A DNA stretch of 64,000 bases from Lasiosphaeria ovina (GCA_033439765.1 JAULSN010000005.1:2557001-2621000); one strand, 5' to 3'. Shown: positions 1 through 13,999, numbered from the stretch's first letter. The notes: generated by a model not told the origin, from the sequence alone. Made by a program: numbers and translations.

Positions 1-40
1 CACAGCTGCCCGGACCAAAGCCAGAACCAGGGCCAAGGAG

Positions 41-72
41 ACTGCAGACTAGACTGCAGACTAGACTGCAGA
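41..72. repeat. 12-bp tandem repeat, about 2.7 copies
   Basis: The unit actgcagactag is repeated at 41-52 and 53-64 and then partly at 65-72. The following 200 bases also contain several copies of agcagagtaga-like words (around 100-120 and 205-260), so the first 280 bases are repetitive as a whole. Confidence 0.8.
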
Positions 73-3000
73 TGCAGACGACAACCGTACATCATATCAG
101 AGCAGAGTAGATGAGCAGAGCACAGACAGATGGAAACAGAGAGAGCCAGAGACATGATCATACGGAAACCGCCAACAGCACCCAAACCAAACCACCTCAC
201 CTCATAGCAGAGTAGATCAGCAGAGCGGCGGATCATCACATCAGAGCAGAGCAGAGAGCAAAACAAACCGCCCACTCACGGCAGTGCATGTCGACACTCC
301 ACACAGATCGAGCAGGACCCGCAGCGCAGGGCAGCAGGCCCGCCGAACGAAGCCTTTCCCACCATCGCATCGTTCTCAAATCGCCGCCCGTCCCGATGAG
401 AGCAAGGCCAGGTCGGCAGGAGAGGGAGGAGAGCAAGGCTATGCCCATTGGGGAAGCATTTAACCCAGTCGAAGCCAGCCGCTTGATCACGCTAACATCA
501 GAAAGGAAGGGGGGACTTGAGAGACCCCTGTGGTGGGGAGGGGAGACGGGGACAGGGCAGGGAAAGGACAAGTTCCAGGGGGGGGCCCGCCAAATCCCAC
601 TCGGAGAGAAAAATAGTTCAGGAAATGGAGAAAAGGGGACCGAAAAAAGAAAGTCGGTCACTGTTGGGTGTACAAACGCTGGAAAGGTACATGTATGTAC
701 ATACGTACCGTACTCCCGTCCCTCCCCGTACTTGCATGTATCAGGGCCAGAGGGCCTGCCCAGGGCCACTGGGTGTCTAAAAGTAGAGTGCAGGCGGTGG
801 GGAGGGGATGAGGTACAGTACATGCACCTGGCTTGCGGGCACCGTCGCCGACGAGGTACCAACCTGGAGCCAGCCATTGGCGTCCCCTTCCAGTCGCGCG
901 TGGGGCCCCCCTCCCCCCAACGAAGAAGCCCTTCTGTGTGTCTGTCTGTTCTGGGGGTTACACTTGACAAGCGACAGGGCTGGTGGTGACCAGTCACACC
1001 GTCGAGTCCTGCTCGCCCCATGCCTGTTGGTGCAGGGTTGAGCCAAGTCTGAAGCCGACTCGGGGTTAGTGCTGTCTCTGTTCGCAGCAGTTTGAAGGGA
1101 CCCTGTCAGGCCCATCTCGGCGACCGGGCCAGGGAAGCGGGACTTGCAGCAGCAGAGCTCGGGGTTGTCAGTTCGAGACACGGCGTGCAAGCCACGAACC
1201 AGAGCCAGCGAACGAACGACATCTGGGCCTCGAGGTGCAAAAGGTGTCGAGCACTCGAATGTCGACTCTCGGGCCCACATTATCATTATTGCCGCCTTGA
1301 CTTGACCGAGACGCGGTGATCGGCGGTGATACAGCACTGGACCGTACATCTGTGGCTGCTGCGTGCCTACCTTCGTCGTCTTTGGCCATGCGAGAGCGAG
1401 CCCAGTGTTGCAATTAACCTCCAGCCTTGCCCGACCTCACCGCACTCGCCTGGGAGCTGGCGACCCAAGAGAGAGGTCAAGGGACGGGAGGCCGGACGGG
1501 TGCGGTTGGCTACTGCACAAGGTCGGGCACATGTTTTGTGCGGGCGGCGGACAAACCACAAAACAGGACAGTACACCGGCCTTGGTAGACCACACAAGCG
1601 CGACCGCTGTACTGTCTGTACCTTGGGCCGTTCGGTGGATAGGTCCATGAGGTCCGCTTCAGTGCCCTCCACCATGACCATGACCATGCCCATGTCCTGG
1701 AAGTTGGTGTGGGGGAGGCGAGCGCTTGCGCCTGTCAGTCGCGGGTGTGCGCGCCTGACAGGCCTGGCCGCCAAAGACCAAAAGACGGGAGCCAATATTC
1801 TCGACATCAATATCAACTCACATCGAGACTAGGTGAGGTAGCAGACTCAAGACACCACCTCAAGGCACGCTAGCAACAAAGAAAAAAAGAAGTACCGCGC
1901 GTCACGTCGGTCGCTCACGGGCCAGAGAACCAAAGGACTCCCCGAGAGGCTTGCGATGTCTGGCCTGGTCTGGTCGCCGACGTACGTACGTGCAAATGCA
2001 AATGGCAAGGACCTCAATGCCCGCCGGCGATTGACGGCAGGTGGGTGCCCTTCCATCCCCCATGGCAGGCGAGTCCTACCTGCGCATACCATCTTGTATG
2101 CGGTAAGGTGAGGTATCTTCCATGCCATGCTACCTGCCTCATTACAAACGCTGTATAGTATATTGTTTGTCAGGTATGCTCTGCCCAGGCCCGGGGCAGG
2201 CAATGGAAGTCGAGGACGGCATCGCGCGTCTAGGCAACAAGGTGTGCCAATGGGCGTTTCGGGGCCGGAAAGTGCCAGATAAGGTGCGGCCGGCAAGCCA
2301 AGCCAAGCCATGGCAATCGCCCGGCATCACGCAAGCCCGCATCACCTCGCAGGCAGAGTTGAAGCGTGCGTGGTGGACTTCCCGCCACTTCGAGATGCTA
2401 TTCGAAGGATGAGACTGCGGTGAGTAGAGTGTGTCGACTGTGGAGACTGAAGTGGTGGGCAGCCCCCAAATGCGACGGCTCTTCTCGGTGCCGGACCAGA
2501 CAGACACACCCACCCACCACTAGAGGAGGGGTAGTAGGTACGGGAGTACTTCGTACTTGCACTGTCAGGTACTTTAACTTAATTTTGGCCCCCAACTTTG
2601 CGTTGATCAAAAGACGGGCAGGAGTAATGCGCGCATACAGTTAAAGAGGGGAAACAGGTTCGCCAGCACGTTGCGATCGTGCTGGGGCAGTTGCCGTGCA
2701 AAATAACGCGGTCAAATGGCTGTTGCGACAGGCCTGTCGTCGAGTCTGCTGTCAGATATCGACATCTGAAGAAGAAAGTTTGAACGAATCTGGGAGTCGG
2801 GACGGCGCAGCGACAGATCGGAGAGATGCTGTGGATCTGACCTGCCCCACATCACTGCCGCCAAGTACAGACATGATTTGCCAATGGGCTCGAGAGAATG
2901 CAGCCCGGTTCTGTCTACCGCACCGGCCAGAACGCATGTCAGTGTGGCCTGTGGTCCACACATTAGCCAGTGGAGGGTGGAACCGTATTCCGTATCCATC

Positions 3001-5446
3001 AAACCACTGGCACCTGCTGGACCTGTCATTCGCGACGGGACTGCGTACCTTACTCCGAACTGCGTACGAACTGGTATGTACGCTAGACATTACGCTCCGC
3101 TACCTTGACATCGGGGCCGTGTGCGTACGTGCGTGACGCCTACATGGCGGACGACACGACGCACAGCAGGGGAAATAAGGTGCTGCATAGAATGCGACCT
3201 CGACCTCGCCTTGAACATGTCACGGCACGCTTTTCCATTTTCCATGCTTCCTTAGGGAGGGCACTTCATTTGGCCAAGGCGTTTCCGCCGGCTGCACGCG
3301 CACTACAATTCATCAATATCAATGGATAGCTATCACGGCATCAACGGGGGAACCGCTTAACGGACCAGGCCAGGGTGTTGCTTTACTATCTGGCCCGCTT
3401 GACGGTTCTGGCCCGCCAGCAGCAGCCAGCCAACCAGTCAGGCCAGGCCATGGCGCGGAGCCTTTTCACGAAGAAAACAACCTCAGGCACCGCCGTTCGC
3501 TCGCCACGCAATGCCGGCCCGCGGCGGTGATCACGCCAGTGTGAGGTGTGCCCTGCGGATGGCGCCGCGGCCGCTAGGGCACGTCTAGAGCCCGCCACTA
3601 AACTTGAGACTATAGCGGCCGGCCAGCTGGAAACGCGGCCAGTGAGATAGATCCCGCCCGTTTTACGATAATCGACGTGGGATGGAGAAATGTGCCAGAC
3701 TTCATCAAATTGACCCGTCATGACATACATGACACCTCCGGAGAGAAGCAATGTCGCTATCTTTCTCCGAGCATGCTGCAGTGCGCCGAACTCTGCGTCG
3801 AGACAAGCGAGGACTCGGTCAGACGCGGGAAGCTAACGTGGGCCAGTTGCTTCGACGATGGCGATGACTGAGGTGCCAGTGCTTCTAGGCACCTGCAGGC
3901 AAACAGGGCGAGAGCCTTTGCTGCTGTGGTCTCTCTCAGTTTTAGGTCGTACTAACCTGCGTCATCTTACGAGCAATCCAATACGGGGCACTGAGAGGCT
4001 CGCCGTGTGCTGCCAATCTGCATACCAAGATACAGAGAAGGGTTCCATTGCAATCATCACTGGACTGGGCTGCCGACCGATAAGCCGCTGCCTGCTTGAG
4101 GGTTACCCAACCGAAGCGGGTGTGATTTTGTCTTCCAACAAGTGCTGAGAAGTGAAATCCACTCCGAAAACAGACATCTCGGAGCAAATCTGCACCGCAC
4201 CCACCGCACCCACCGCACCACACACCTTCGGCCATGAGTCCGAAGGGGTTTTTCTCCCCAGCTGAAAGCCGCGCGAACAACTAGCCGCTCTAGGACGCAA
4301 ATAAGCTCGCATTTCGGGTTCAGAATCGGACTACCTTACATAACGCCGAAGAAAGGGGAGGAGGAATAAGAGAAATACGCTGCAGAGAGACGCATATGCG
4401 CTATTAGGAATTATGCGCTAGAAGCCGCGTCTTGTCTTGTGAAAGTGACGATAATCACTTTGCAAGTCAGTCGGGCATTCTGTATGGGGTCGAGATATGG
4501 GGGGCTGTCTCTGACCGGCGACCTGCTCGCTTCATACCACCTTGGGTTGACCAGGCGATTATTACTCCAGCGTGTGTACGAAGTATGCTGATGAGACAAG
4601 CTTGGGGTCCAAGGACACACACTCTCTAAGGCTCCGTCTCCGTCTGACTTGATTATCGCATGCTACCAACAGCGGACGGGATGCACAGCGGACAGTGCAG
4701 CCAATCGCTCATGCAGGCAGGTTCTTGCTCACCTCCCAGGCCTAGCCAGCGGGGGGAAAACTCGCCGACGCCTTTCAAAATTACTTTGTGTTGGACGTGG
4801 GAGACGGTACGGGGAAACCCCTCCGTCGCAGGGAACGAGGTGACCTTGGCCTGGGAACGGGATTTGCAATTCTGATCGGCGTTTTCTTAGTTGCCGTCAT
4901 CAATCCATGTCTTGGCTAACCGAGAAAGCGGGGCACCAGACGACTGTGTGTGTGTGGGTGAAGAAAAAAAAGGGCAACTGTGCAAAAGAGAGAGCCCAGC
5001 CAGCATCAGCAAGTGGCGACGTGGGGAAAGAACTGCCCTGGATGGGATCGCTAGCGTCACGGTCCAACACTGCGGGAGTACGGAGGGCAGTTGCAATGGA
5101 GTGAGAGTTGGAGGGAGGGGTCCCTTCATCCAGATCACCTCACCAGGGACAGTTCCTGGAGGCTGAGGGCCAGCAGCAGTTGCTGCACATCCATACGGGC
5201 CGGTCCAGTCGCAGCAACATGTAAAAAAGATAAACATGAAACAGCGACGATCTCGTGCGGCACATGCGATAAAAGAGAGACAAAGTTATCACGAGGCGAG
5301 GCGAGCGAGGCGGGTGAGGTGAGGCAGTTCAGCAACAACATCATAAGGGCGCGCCAAGACCTCGTGGGAGCTTAATTTGGACCCGTTTGGACGTGGGGCA
5401 CTCGAGAGTTCAGGTGGGAGTTCCCGAACGCGAACCTGCGCAATGT

Positions 5447-5476
5447 TACTCCGTAAAGACTGCCGAGTACGGAGTA
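5447..5476. repeat. Inverted repeat of TACTCCGTA / TACGGAGTA
   Basis: TACTCCGTA at 5447-5455 and its exact reverse complement at 5468-5476 are separated by 12 bases, so the DNA or a transcript could form a 9-bp stem. The same nonamer recurs at 12103-12111. No gene is recognised nearby. Confidence 0.7.
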
Positions 5477-8400
5477 GAGTCTCTGAACCTTAGGTCTCCA
5501 GTGGACCAAGTGCAGGCGAAGAACGGGGCCGAAGGAATTCGGAGGCTTTTTTCTGTCTTGTCTCGTCTTGCCCACTTCTTCTATTTTCCACCGCCTGGCG
5601 GACTCCCACTGGCCCCTACAATGGGTGGCCCACCCCCCGGCCACCCATCAGGTTCCAAAAATGGGCCCAAATCGGCGCGCAGGGAAAGCTCATCATGAAA
5701 CATTTGGAGTGCGTCTGAAGGATTCCCGCCCATTGTGTCCAAGCCTCGTTTGCCAAGCCAAAAACGAAACGACGACGTTGAGGGAAGACGACGAAAAAGA
5801 AAATCCGGCTTCCGTCTTTCCCAGATGGCCACCTCCCACGGGACGACGGAAACGATCTACCAATCGTAAGCATCTCCACGACTGCGGAAACTGAGGTACG
5901 GGTATCCGACTCCATCAAGCAAAACCCATACATGCTGGCAGCGTACAGGGGCGGGCAACAGGAAAGGGCAGGTGTCTTTGGGCATCCCGCGTGATTGAAA
6001 CGACCCTTGTTGCTTTACTTGTTGCTTTCCATGCTGCTAATTTACCACAGTTAATCGCTTCAGATACCTTTGATCCTGTCACAGGTGTCATTGCTACGCA
6101 GGGCCGGGTAGGACCTAGTCTAAAGTACAATGCTAAGGGCAATAATGCTAACTTCCATTTGGCATGCCCCTGCACATGGTTGCGATGCCGCCGTTGCAGT
6201 CGTTGCAGAAGAGTGATGATGCTATCGCCGCGCCGGGGAGAACAGCGATCGGGCGGCGAAGGTATCGGATGTTCCCGTTATCGGCCGGCCACCTGTGCCT
6301 TCCGGGAGCGAGCTCAAATCGCAGGGACCCGAGTCTCCGAGTCGGTGGGGTTAGGTGTTAGGCTCGGTGATGGCCAGTGCGTTTTCCATCTTCCGCAACC
6401 CTGGAACGACGTGCGAACTCCCCGACACTAAGCCCAAACTTTCCAAGCCTGCGGGGGAGATGCAGAAAATTCTGGAGATAGGTAACCTAATGGATGCAAG
6501 ACGCGCCGGTGTGACGGAGAAACTAGATGTCATGCTATGTGGTTCATTGCTTCAACCTTTCTCTCTTTCACTTGGATGAGGGTAGCAGCAAAACTTCACT
6601 CCCCAACGGGGCGTGTCCCGAGCAGTCCCGTCATTGCGTTCTCGGGGCTCGGGCGCACAGCAAAGGCGAGCACTGCCAAGTCGAGCAGATCGAGCCAAGC
6701 CCACCCCGCTTCCCCGGTTTCTGTGCAGACAGCAGGCGGCGGCGGCGGCGGCGATGGCCCAGCACCCACACCACGGCCCCCAGGCTCTGCGCGAAAACGA
6801 AATAGAGCTGGAAGTCGAAAAGCAAATCGGTCCCGCGGCAATTCACTGCGGGACCTGAGCTAAAAGCCCGTGCATGGCTTAGGCGCCCAATGCCGCGCTT
6901 GTTTCCAGTTTCCTAGCCATTGCTGAGGTATTGCACTACGACCCCAGGGCACCTTAGCTAACGTTGATGCGACACTACTAAAAGAGACAAGCTAATTAAC
7001 GGCCACACGCAGTATAGCCAAGTTGCTGCTGCGCCTGGTTCAGGAACGAACCTACGCAGCACCCACACACACTGCAACTCTTTGACCACGGCAACACGCC
7101 ACACCCACAGACGGTCCGGCGAAACGGACGTGCTGCGCTGCTGGTGCTGCTGCCCTGGTGGTTGGACGAGACAAGACCCCGGGTCCTGGGAGAGGTGAGT
7201 GTCTGAGAGCGGGGTGCCTTGACAATTTGGGCAGTCCAACCAAATTTATTGTCGATCCCAAACAACGTACGGATCGACCGAGCGCTCCCTCCAATGCCTC
7301 GAAGATTAAGAAGCTTCTTCTTTTTTCCGGGCACCTTCCATTCTGGCCGTGCGCAGAGACAATGCAAATGCCATGAATTCACCCAGGTTCGCGCACCTGA
7401 AGGGCGCTCGGCCGACTATATCTGGTACCTTGCTGCGCCTCAGCACCTTAAATCCTTCGACTATGGATAACGTGCCTTCAGGGCCGCCTCATGGGAGACT
7501 GGAGAGAGTGCTCTCGCCCACGCCCACGCCCACACCTCGCGCGATCCACCGGCCGGTAGACAAGGGGCCAGGCCATGGCGCAGGTGGGGACCCACGGGCA
7601 GTAGCGCGGGTACTTTCTCTTTTGCTCCAGTACCGAGCCTTCGTCCCGTCCAAAGGGCAGGGCAAGGGAAAGCAGCAGCTCGGGAAGGGTTGCAGCGGAA
7701 GGATTTCAGTCACTTTTTTCCCACTGTGGCGATCTAGAATAAGAGCAGGAAACGCAACGCCAAAATGTGATATATGCTAGAAACTAGTACCTTGCCTAGC
7801 CTTCTCTCCCGTGCGATGTGCAGCACTTAGCATTCAACAATCTACCTTACGCCATCAGCCCCACCATCATCTCCCGCTTCCATTGCGTGTCATCGTAGCC
7901 ATACGGCCGGGAACAAGACAGAAAGGGACCCGGGAGGGGGAGGGTGTGTGAGGTTGAGGAGTGGGTGTGAGAAAAAAGTTCCATGCCTGGCTTTACCTCG
8001 TCAGATATCGCTGCCACCAAATTGCTCGTCCATGCCATTATCGCCCTGGAGCGCTGCACTGCACTGCACTGACCCAGCTGGTGAGCCTACGATTGAGTGA
8101 GGCTTTCCACCGCTATTTGTCCAGAACCATTATCACGGGTGGTTGGTGATGTGGTTTTCTCCATGGTGACTGCATCAACCCAAGGTACCCTCTCCATTTT
8201 CCCACACCCACCAGGTACCTACCACCACCCTTTTCCCCGGCATACAGTACACGCAGCACAGACACAGGATGGGGGAATGAGGGTCTGGATGTGGCCCCCA
8301 AGAAATTCCTAGAAGCACTGTTTAAGGGGGAGATTTATGTCAATCTTCCTTTTTTTTTTGTGTTTCTCGCCAATATCGTGGTAGGGGGGGGGTGTTTATT

Positions 8401-8524
8401 CTCGGCCCATACTCCATATTGCTGATCCATCGTGTGTTCCTTCCTTTCCTACTGGTGGCTCCTGACGAGACCGCACGCACGAGCCAGAAAAGGAGAACAG
8501 GAAAACAAGATTAGAAAACACTAC

Positions 8525-8582
8525 GAAAACGAAAACGAAAATATAAAATAAAATAAAATAAACATTAAAATAAACATTAAAC
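8525..8582. repeat. A-rich low-complexity tract
   Basis: The tract begins with gaaaac units and continues with taaaa pentamers and two copies of aaacattaaa. It is part of the repeat-rich non-coding region at 7.8-13.9 kb. Confidence 0.8.
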
Positions 8583-9602
8583 CTACACCCCCCAAGGAAA
8601 ATAAGAAGACAGGAATAAAAAATGTCCCGATTTAATCTCTTATGCAAAAGCAAAACAACACAGTCCTAGATGGAGCAGTCCTTCTCGATTCGGATCTAGT
8701 GTGGGTGTCGACTCGTCTCCTTTTGGACCTTGTTGGAGAGAGAGAGAGAGAGGAGATAGGGAGATGGGTGATGATGTGATGATGTGTGGTGGTGGTGGAT
8801 TACACGGCATGCAACGACTGACCACCAGTCATCACCACGGCCCAAAATCTCACATACATTGCTTTTGCTTACTTAGCCATGTGCTCCTCTGACATAGCAA
8901 GAGCAAGAAGTCCGGCGGTCGGCCAGATAGATAACGAGCAAAACCGTAACTATTCGGCATAGTATCAGTCAACTAAAGCTAGTTGTCCGGGCTTATTTCC
9001 CTTTCACCTATCTTTCTCTTATCCCCGGCGCTCTGCACACTCACTCATACATAACACATACACAACCCACACCACGGCACGGTGAGTTGGGATGTGTGGT
9101 GTGGTAAGGGTAGGGTTGTCATGGGCCAAGTGGCAAGAGAGGAAACACCAAGAGGAAGAAGCGACACAAGCGAGCGGCAAGAACAAGCGACGTCAAGCAA
9201 CACAAGCGGGCAAGAAAGACGCGCAAAACAAGCGATCGGCAGGCAAGGATTGGATGGATGGAACAGCAAGCAAGCATTGAAGCAGAAGCAAAGCAAGGGA
9301 AACGAAAATCCCACTTTTCGGTTTATGAAACAGCCGCCCGGGAGAGGAAGCCGAGCATGGATAGAAGCTCCACCTTGAAAGAAAGGAAAGGAAAAAATAA
9401 TAACATAGATAAAATATAATAAAAATAATTGAGAGAGAAAGCCCTGCAGTAGCCTTCTTTTACCTTGGGTGAAGGAAGTGTCAGGGGTTGGGGGGGGGAG
9501 GGTAAAGACGGAACGCGAGGGTGTTTTTCGTTTTGTTACAGTGGACTGGGACTAGGGGGGGGGGGCGTTGTGTTTGTGTGTCTTACCTAGCGAGACAGAC
9601 AG

Positions 9603-9620
9603 CAGACAGACAGACAGACA
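9603..9620. repeat. CAGA tetranucleotide microsatellite
   Basis: About 4.5 copies of the tetramer caga lie here in non-coding DNA. Confidence 0.8.
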
Positions 9621-10764
9621 TGGAGAGAAAATGACGTGATGTGGTATGATGACGCCGATGAAGAAACGCCGACTCGTCTGCCCTATTAGGGTACCTACGT
9701 AGTGGCAAGTCGGCAGGCGGGGGGACAGACGAGGGGAAGGCAGGGGAGGGGAGAGGGGGGTTTCGCTGATTAGCGTTCCCAGCAGAGTCCGCGCATCGAG
9801 TCGAAACGAAACAAATTGTTAGTGAGACCGCCGATTTGGAGCAAAAGAGCGGGCCAGCCAAGCCAGCCCGAACGAGAGCTGTGTGCAAGTGTTGGTGTGG
9901 GTGTGTGTGGGGTGGTGGTTCGTTGGGGAGTGTGGTGCAGCTACACTTGTTCCTTGCCTTGACTCGCACCAAGTTGTTTTTCCCAGGGTCTGTCGAAGCT
10001 TGTTGGTGGGGTGGTCCCGCATCCTTCCTCACACCTCGTCTAATGTCTGTATCCAAAAATATCTCGGCCTCTGATTGGAGGGCGTCTATCGTGCGGGGAC
10101 AAGTCGGCTATTTCCCGACTCGTCTTGGTCATTCCTTCCACGCGGGAAACACACAATGGAACAGCACCAAAAGAGAGCTGAGAGTTGCACCACCAGGTGG
10201 TGGCGTGCCTGAAACCCCGTCCCGAGGGTGAACCAACATCGGACGCTTGCTTTTGCAGTGCTACCACCACCAGCGGGACGAGAATGCGAGCAAGGGGGAC
10301 CCGCCAAAAACCTCAAACCGGCGGGAAATCCCAATCCGGAACACGATGGAGCGTGTTGGTGCACACAGTACGCGCCCAAGCGCGCGTCAAGCGATTAATT
10401 GATCTACTAGCGCGCAATATCATGTTGGCTGTGCAGCTTTTGTGCGAGCGAGCTGAGACAGTCGGACTCGGTTGTGCGTTTATTGAGTCTTTTTTCCTGT
10501 TCTGTTCCTCGTCTAGTCTCACACCTTTTCTGTCACACACACGCGCCTATTTCCCCTTGTTGTGTTGTGTTCGTTCGAGGTTGGAACGGGGGGCTGGAGT
10601 CTGGATTCGGTTGGAGTTGGAGTCGACACGCAACCGTCCGTATTCGGTACTGTGTTGAGAGACTCTTCGAAATGTGCAGTTGGTTTGTTTCCGAAAGATG
10701 AAGCATGCAGGCTGCTGCTGCTACGCTGCTCTGCTGCACACTGAACCCCACTTGCCCACATACC

Positions 10765-10794
10765 GCTCCAGCTCCAGCTCCAGCTCCAGCTCCA
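10765..10794. repeat. Hexanucleotide tandem repeat (gctcca)5
   Basis: Five perfect copies of gctcca follow each other. No supported gene spans the repeat. Confidence 0.9.
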
Positions 10795-13700
10795 GAGCAT
10801 GGAAGTCAAGCAGAGCAGAGCAGATCGCAACTCTCGCACCAAAGATGCCTGACAATGCCAAGTGATTACTAACTTCCCACCAGGTCTCCAACCATAGCGC
10901 AAGGTTGGTTGGCAGCTGCAGCAGCAGTTGCTGCTGTGCTGGTGGCTGCTTCTGGCTGGAATGTCACTGTGATGGACCTCGAGTTGCCGAGCCTTCCCCA
11001 GTTCGGCATCAGCGTGTGAGCAAGGAATTAGGCCCCCAGATTGTCAAACTCAAAATCTATTTTTGTCTGCCGCAATCAATCCAAAACATGCCCTTCTCTC
11101 TGCCTGCGCAGCAGATAGCTCTTTCCAAAATCTAACGCAGGTTCTAATCCCACAGTCTTCGGTTTGAGAATGTCCCGAATAGCATCGACAACACGATGCG
11201 TAAAACACACACTGAGGTTCGCGGGTTCAGGCGGACGCCAGGGACGAGACCTTGTCTGAGCTCTCCGATCCAAACTGTGGAGCACAACCCGACACAACCC
11301 CGGGACTCGGTAGTGAAACCCGTTTTCCGATCCCTCACGTGGCGAAGTCAGATTTAGGGTGTGGGCTCCCATGAGCGAGCGGGGCGACAGAAGGAAGGAC
11401 ACTGGATTCTTACCAAGGCCCCCGGGGGGTTTTTTTCCCCTTCGACTAGGGCTGCGGGCGGCTTGTCAGCTGCCTTGAACTAGTATAGTGTCAACTGCAC
11501 GTCGTTCCTGTCGGCCAGAAACAAACTGTGGATATTAGTTGGAGCCGCGAATAGCAGAGCTGAAGCTTGACAACGAGGCTTAAGCCTTTTAGCCAACCCG
11601 AATGAACCGAGCGGTTTCGGCTTGTCCAAACAACAGAAACAACCTGCAGCCATGTCTTTAGGGTAGCGAGGTTTTCTGGCAGTGCAAATCAGCGCTGCAG
11701 GCCGTGTACTGCTGCTGCTCCTCCTGCATGGCAACCCAGAAGTTGGCCACAGGAGCCATTTGGTCGTGCACTACCATTGTACGGGATAAAATGGGGTGGT
11801 GGGTGGCTTCCCCGTACTCCGTGCATACTGCCCTATGAAAGACAGATGGGGACACATCAAGTTGCTTAGCTGAGGTAACTTCTACGTGCTGGTGCCTAGC
11901 GCCCGCCTACCTGCGGGGAGAGAATTCCGATGTGTGACAGAATAAAAAAAGCACGCATCTCACAACGATAGCAGCTGCTCGGCCCTAGTATCTGAGACCA
12001 ACAACAAAATCCCGTCGGGGGTTTGTAGATGTGGCTGTCCCCCAGTGTGGACCAATCTCGTCGTAACCCTGACATGGACTGTAAGGTAGTCACGATGGCA
12101 TATACGGAGTACGATGCCGGGGTGTACATCGCAGGACAGGGTTGTCTGGAAGCACGGCAAGATATTGGGCAAATTTGCCCACGGTAGCACCCAAGGGATA
12201 CGGCTCCTTCTCCCTATCTCTCACATCACCTCTCATTGAGCTGAGAAATGGGATCGGAGCCGGCAGCTAATATGCGGGGTGGCCGACAAGCCAGGGGTTA
12301 TCCTGTGACAGCTGTCTATATGCCACGCCCCTGCCTCGACCGCACAGTTCCCGGGCGGGGACGTGTTCTGGAAGGCTTCGATGCAGCAGGCTGTGTGCCC
12401 TTGGCTCGCCGATTTCAGCCGATTGCAGCGACTTGAAACTCGGACGGGCAGCGTCATGCTGAGAGGATCCTTGCCAGATTGGCCAATTTCAGGGCCGAAG
12501 GCTCCAGGTCCTTGCGGTTCGCCCAAAGTGAGCACCTTGGAGAGAAGCCCTCAGCGTGGTATTCCAGGGTCGGGCGATGCGGGCGGACGGCGGCGACACG
12601 AGGCCATTGGGCGGGCGACGGATCAGAGTTAGCCATGAGCACGCCCTCTGCGGCGCAGTGCTGGTCTTGTGCTGCATCTCAGCCTGTTTCGAAACATCCG
12701 ATCGCTGTCAGCCAGTCAAAACCGCCCATGGACGGGCTCCTGGCTCTCTTGTTGCCAAAAACAGCTACGTTTCAGGGGAGACGCACATTCCACTCTCACA
12801 TCACTTGCAGCCTAGAGGCGTGGAAGGGAAGGATGGAGAGGTGGGGGGGGGTTCGTGTTGGTGGGCAGCAAGCGGGCGTGTGGTGGAAGTTCTTAGGTCT
12901 GGCAGCACGCACTTGCGGCTCTTGCAGACTAATTAGTCCTAGATACCAAGGCCGAAGAGACCGGGGATCGCCTGTGGTTTTCCACGTGGGTGTGACGCCC
13001 GGACCCGGGGGCTTGACGATGGCAGCAATAGCGGCGATTGACCGCTAATGACGGATATAAGTGGCTTGGGTTGGCACTTGCGGCCCCGAACCCCCCAGCA
13101 GCCGACCACACTGGAGCTTGGCAGGCCCGCCATCGGTGCCGATAAGTGCAATAAGTGCACCGACGCTCGCACATCGCCCAAGCATCAAATTTCACGGTCC
13201 TGAATTTGCTGATTTCTCTGGTTCTGACGAAAAGGGGTTTCGAACCCCCAAATGCAGACGCGGACATACCGATAGAGACTAGAGAGCAGTATCCCAGAGT
13301 GGATAGAACGAAAATGAAAATGCAATATCGCCTGCGTCGGGTGTCATTGGCATTGCGTAAGTGCTCCATATCGGCGTTGGGTCTGGTGTCGGTCGGCGCT
13401 GGCTGATGTCGGCGTCGACTTGGCGAGTGGTGCGCAGCGAGAAATGAGATTGGATTGCCGCCACGCGGATATTTTCTTCTTTCCTGAGTAAGTCAGTAAT
13501 GGTAGGCACCTTTCCCTCGGGCAAAGCTCACCAAAAGCTCGGGCCAAGTGGGTGACTCAACATTTGCAGCAACTGCGACACTGGGCTCACGTGACTTGAA
13601 CATTTGTTGTCTTTGAGATGAACGTCGTCGACTTGCCTCGAGGTGGGCAAACGACCATAAACTCTGAATGAAATAATCGAACGGACTTGACAGGCTATAC

Positions 13701-13999
13701 AAGTCTACGGGTGCATTTGGCACGCGAACCAGTGAGGCAAAACTGGAGAGCGCTAGGTTGAGACAGTGCAGCCACGTTGTTCAACTCCAACTCTCGTGGA
13801 GACAAGACGGAAGGCACGTTCGACGAAATCGATTACTAGTTGTAGTCGGCGGGGCGACTCCAAGTCTCATCTCCACCTCAGTAACCGACCTCGTTTGATC
13901 CAGAAGGGGAAGGGACCTCTCAAGACTCGTCCCCGATCTCGTGCCCGCATTGGGGATTTGGCGCGTATTTCCACGGCATCCAGCACCAGATCGCCCATC

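Larger units (their letters stand above)
1..7800. other. Gene-free stretch, left part
   Basis: I see no supportable gene here. Open frames exist on both strands, but none carries a recognisable domain, a consistent exon-intron structure or protein-like composition. Typical contents are translated low-complexity DNA and overlapping frames of similar length on opposite strands. The region contains short direct repeats near its left end and a 9-bp inverted repeat at 5447-5476. It may be intergenic DNA, a long promoter of a gene outside the window, or non-coding transcribed DNA; the sequence alone does not decide. Confidence 0.5.
7801..13999. other. Gene-free stretch upstream of RAD3
   Basis: No supportable gene. 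The stretch is rich in homopolymer and short-repeat tracts: A-rich at 8525-8582 and 9380-9430, G runs near 9489-9497 and 9552-9567, AGAC repeats near 9603-9620 and a hexamer repeat at 10765-10794. Open frames on both strands look like translated low-complexity DNA. The last few hundred bases should contain the RAD3 promoter and 5' leader; I cannot place the transcription start. Confidence 0.5.

Noticed and set aside
2696..3136. A 146-residue plus frame in the left gene-free region
   Set aside because: A minus frame of similar size overlaps it, the composition is random-like and no domain or splice pattern is visible.
6370..6579. A 69-residue plus frame beginning MASAFSIFRN
   Set aside because: The composition is plausible, but it is too short and isolated, with no splice or family support.
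12479..13048. A 189-residue plus frame upstream of RAD3
   Set aside because: Several alternative frames overlap it, with low-complexity Gly/Arg content and no recognisable motif.
13232..13260. A tRNA-like T-arm (GGGGTTTCGAACCCC) on either strand
   Set aside because: No matching acceptor, D-arm or anticodon stem can be placed at the right distances on either strand.
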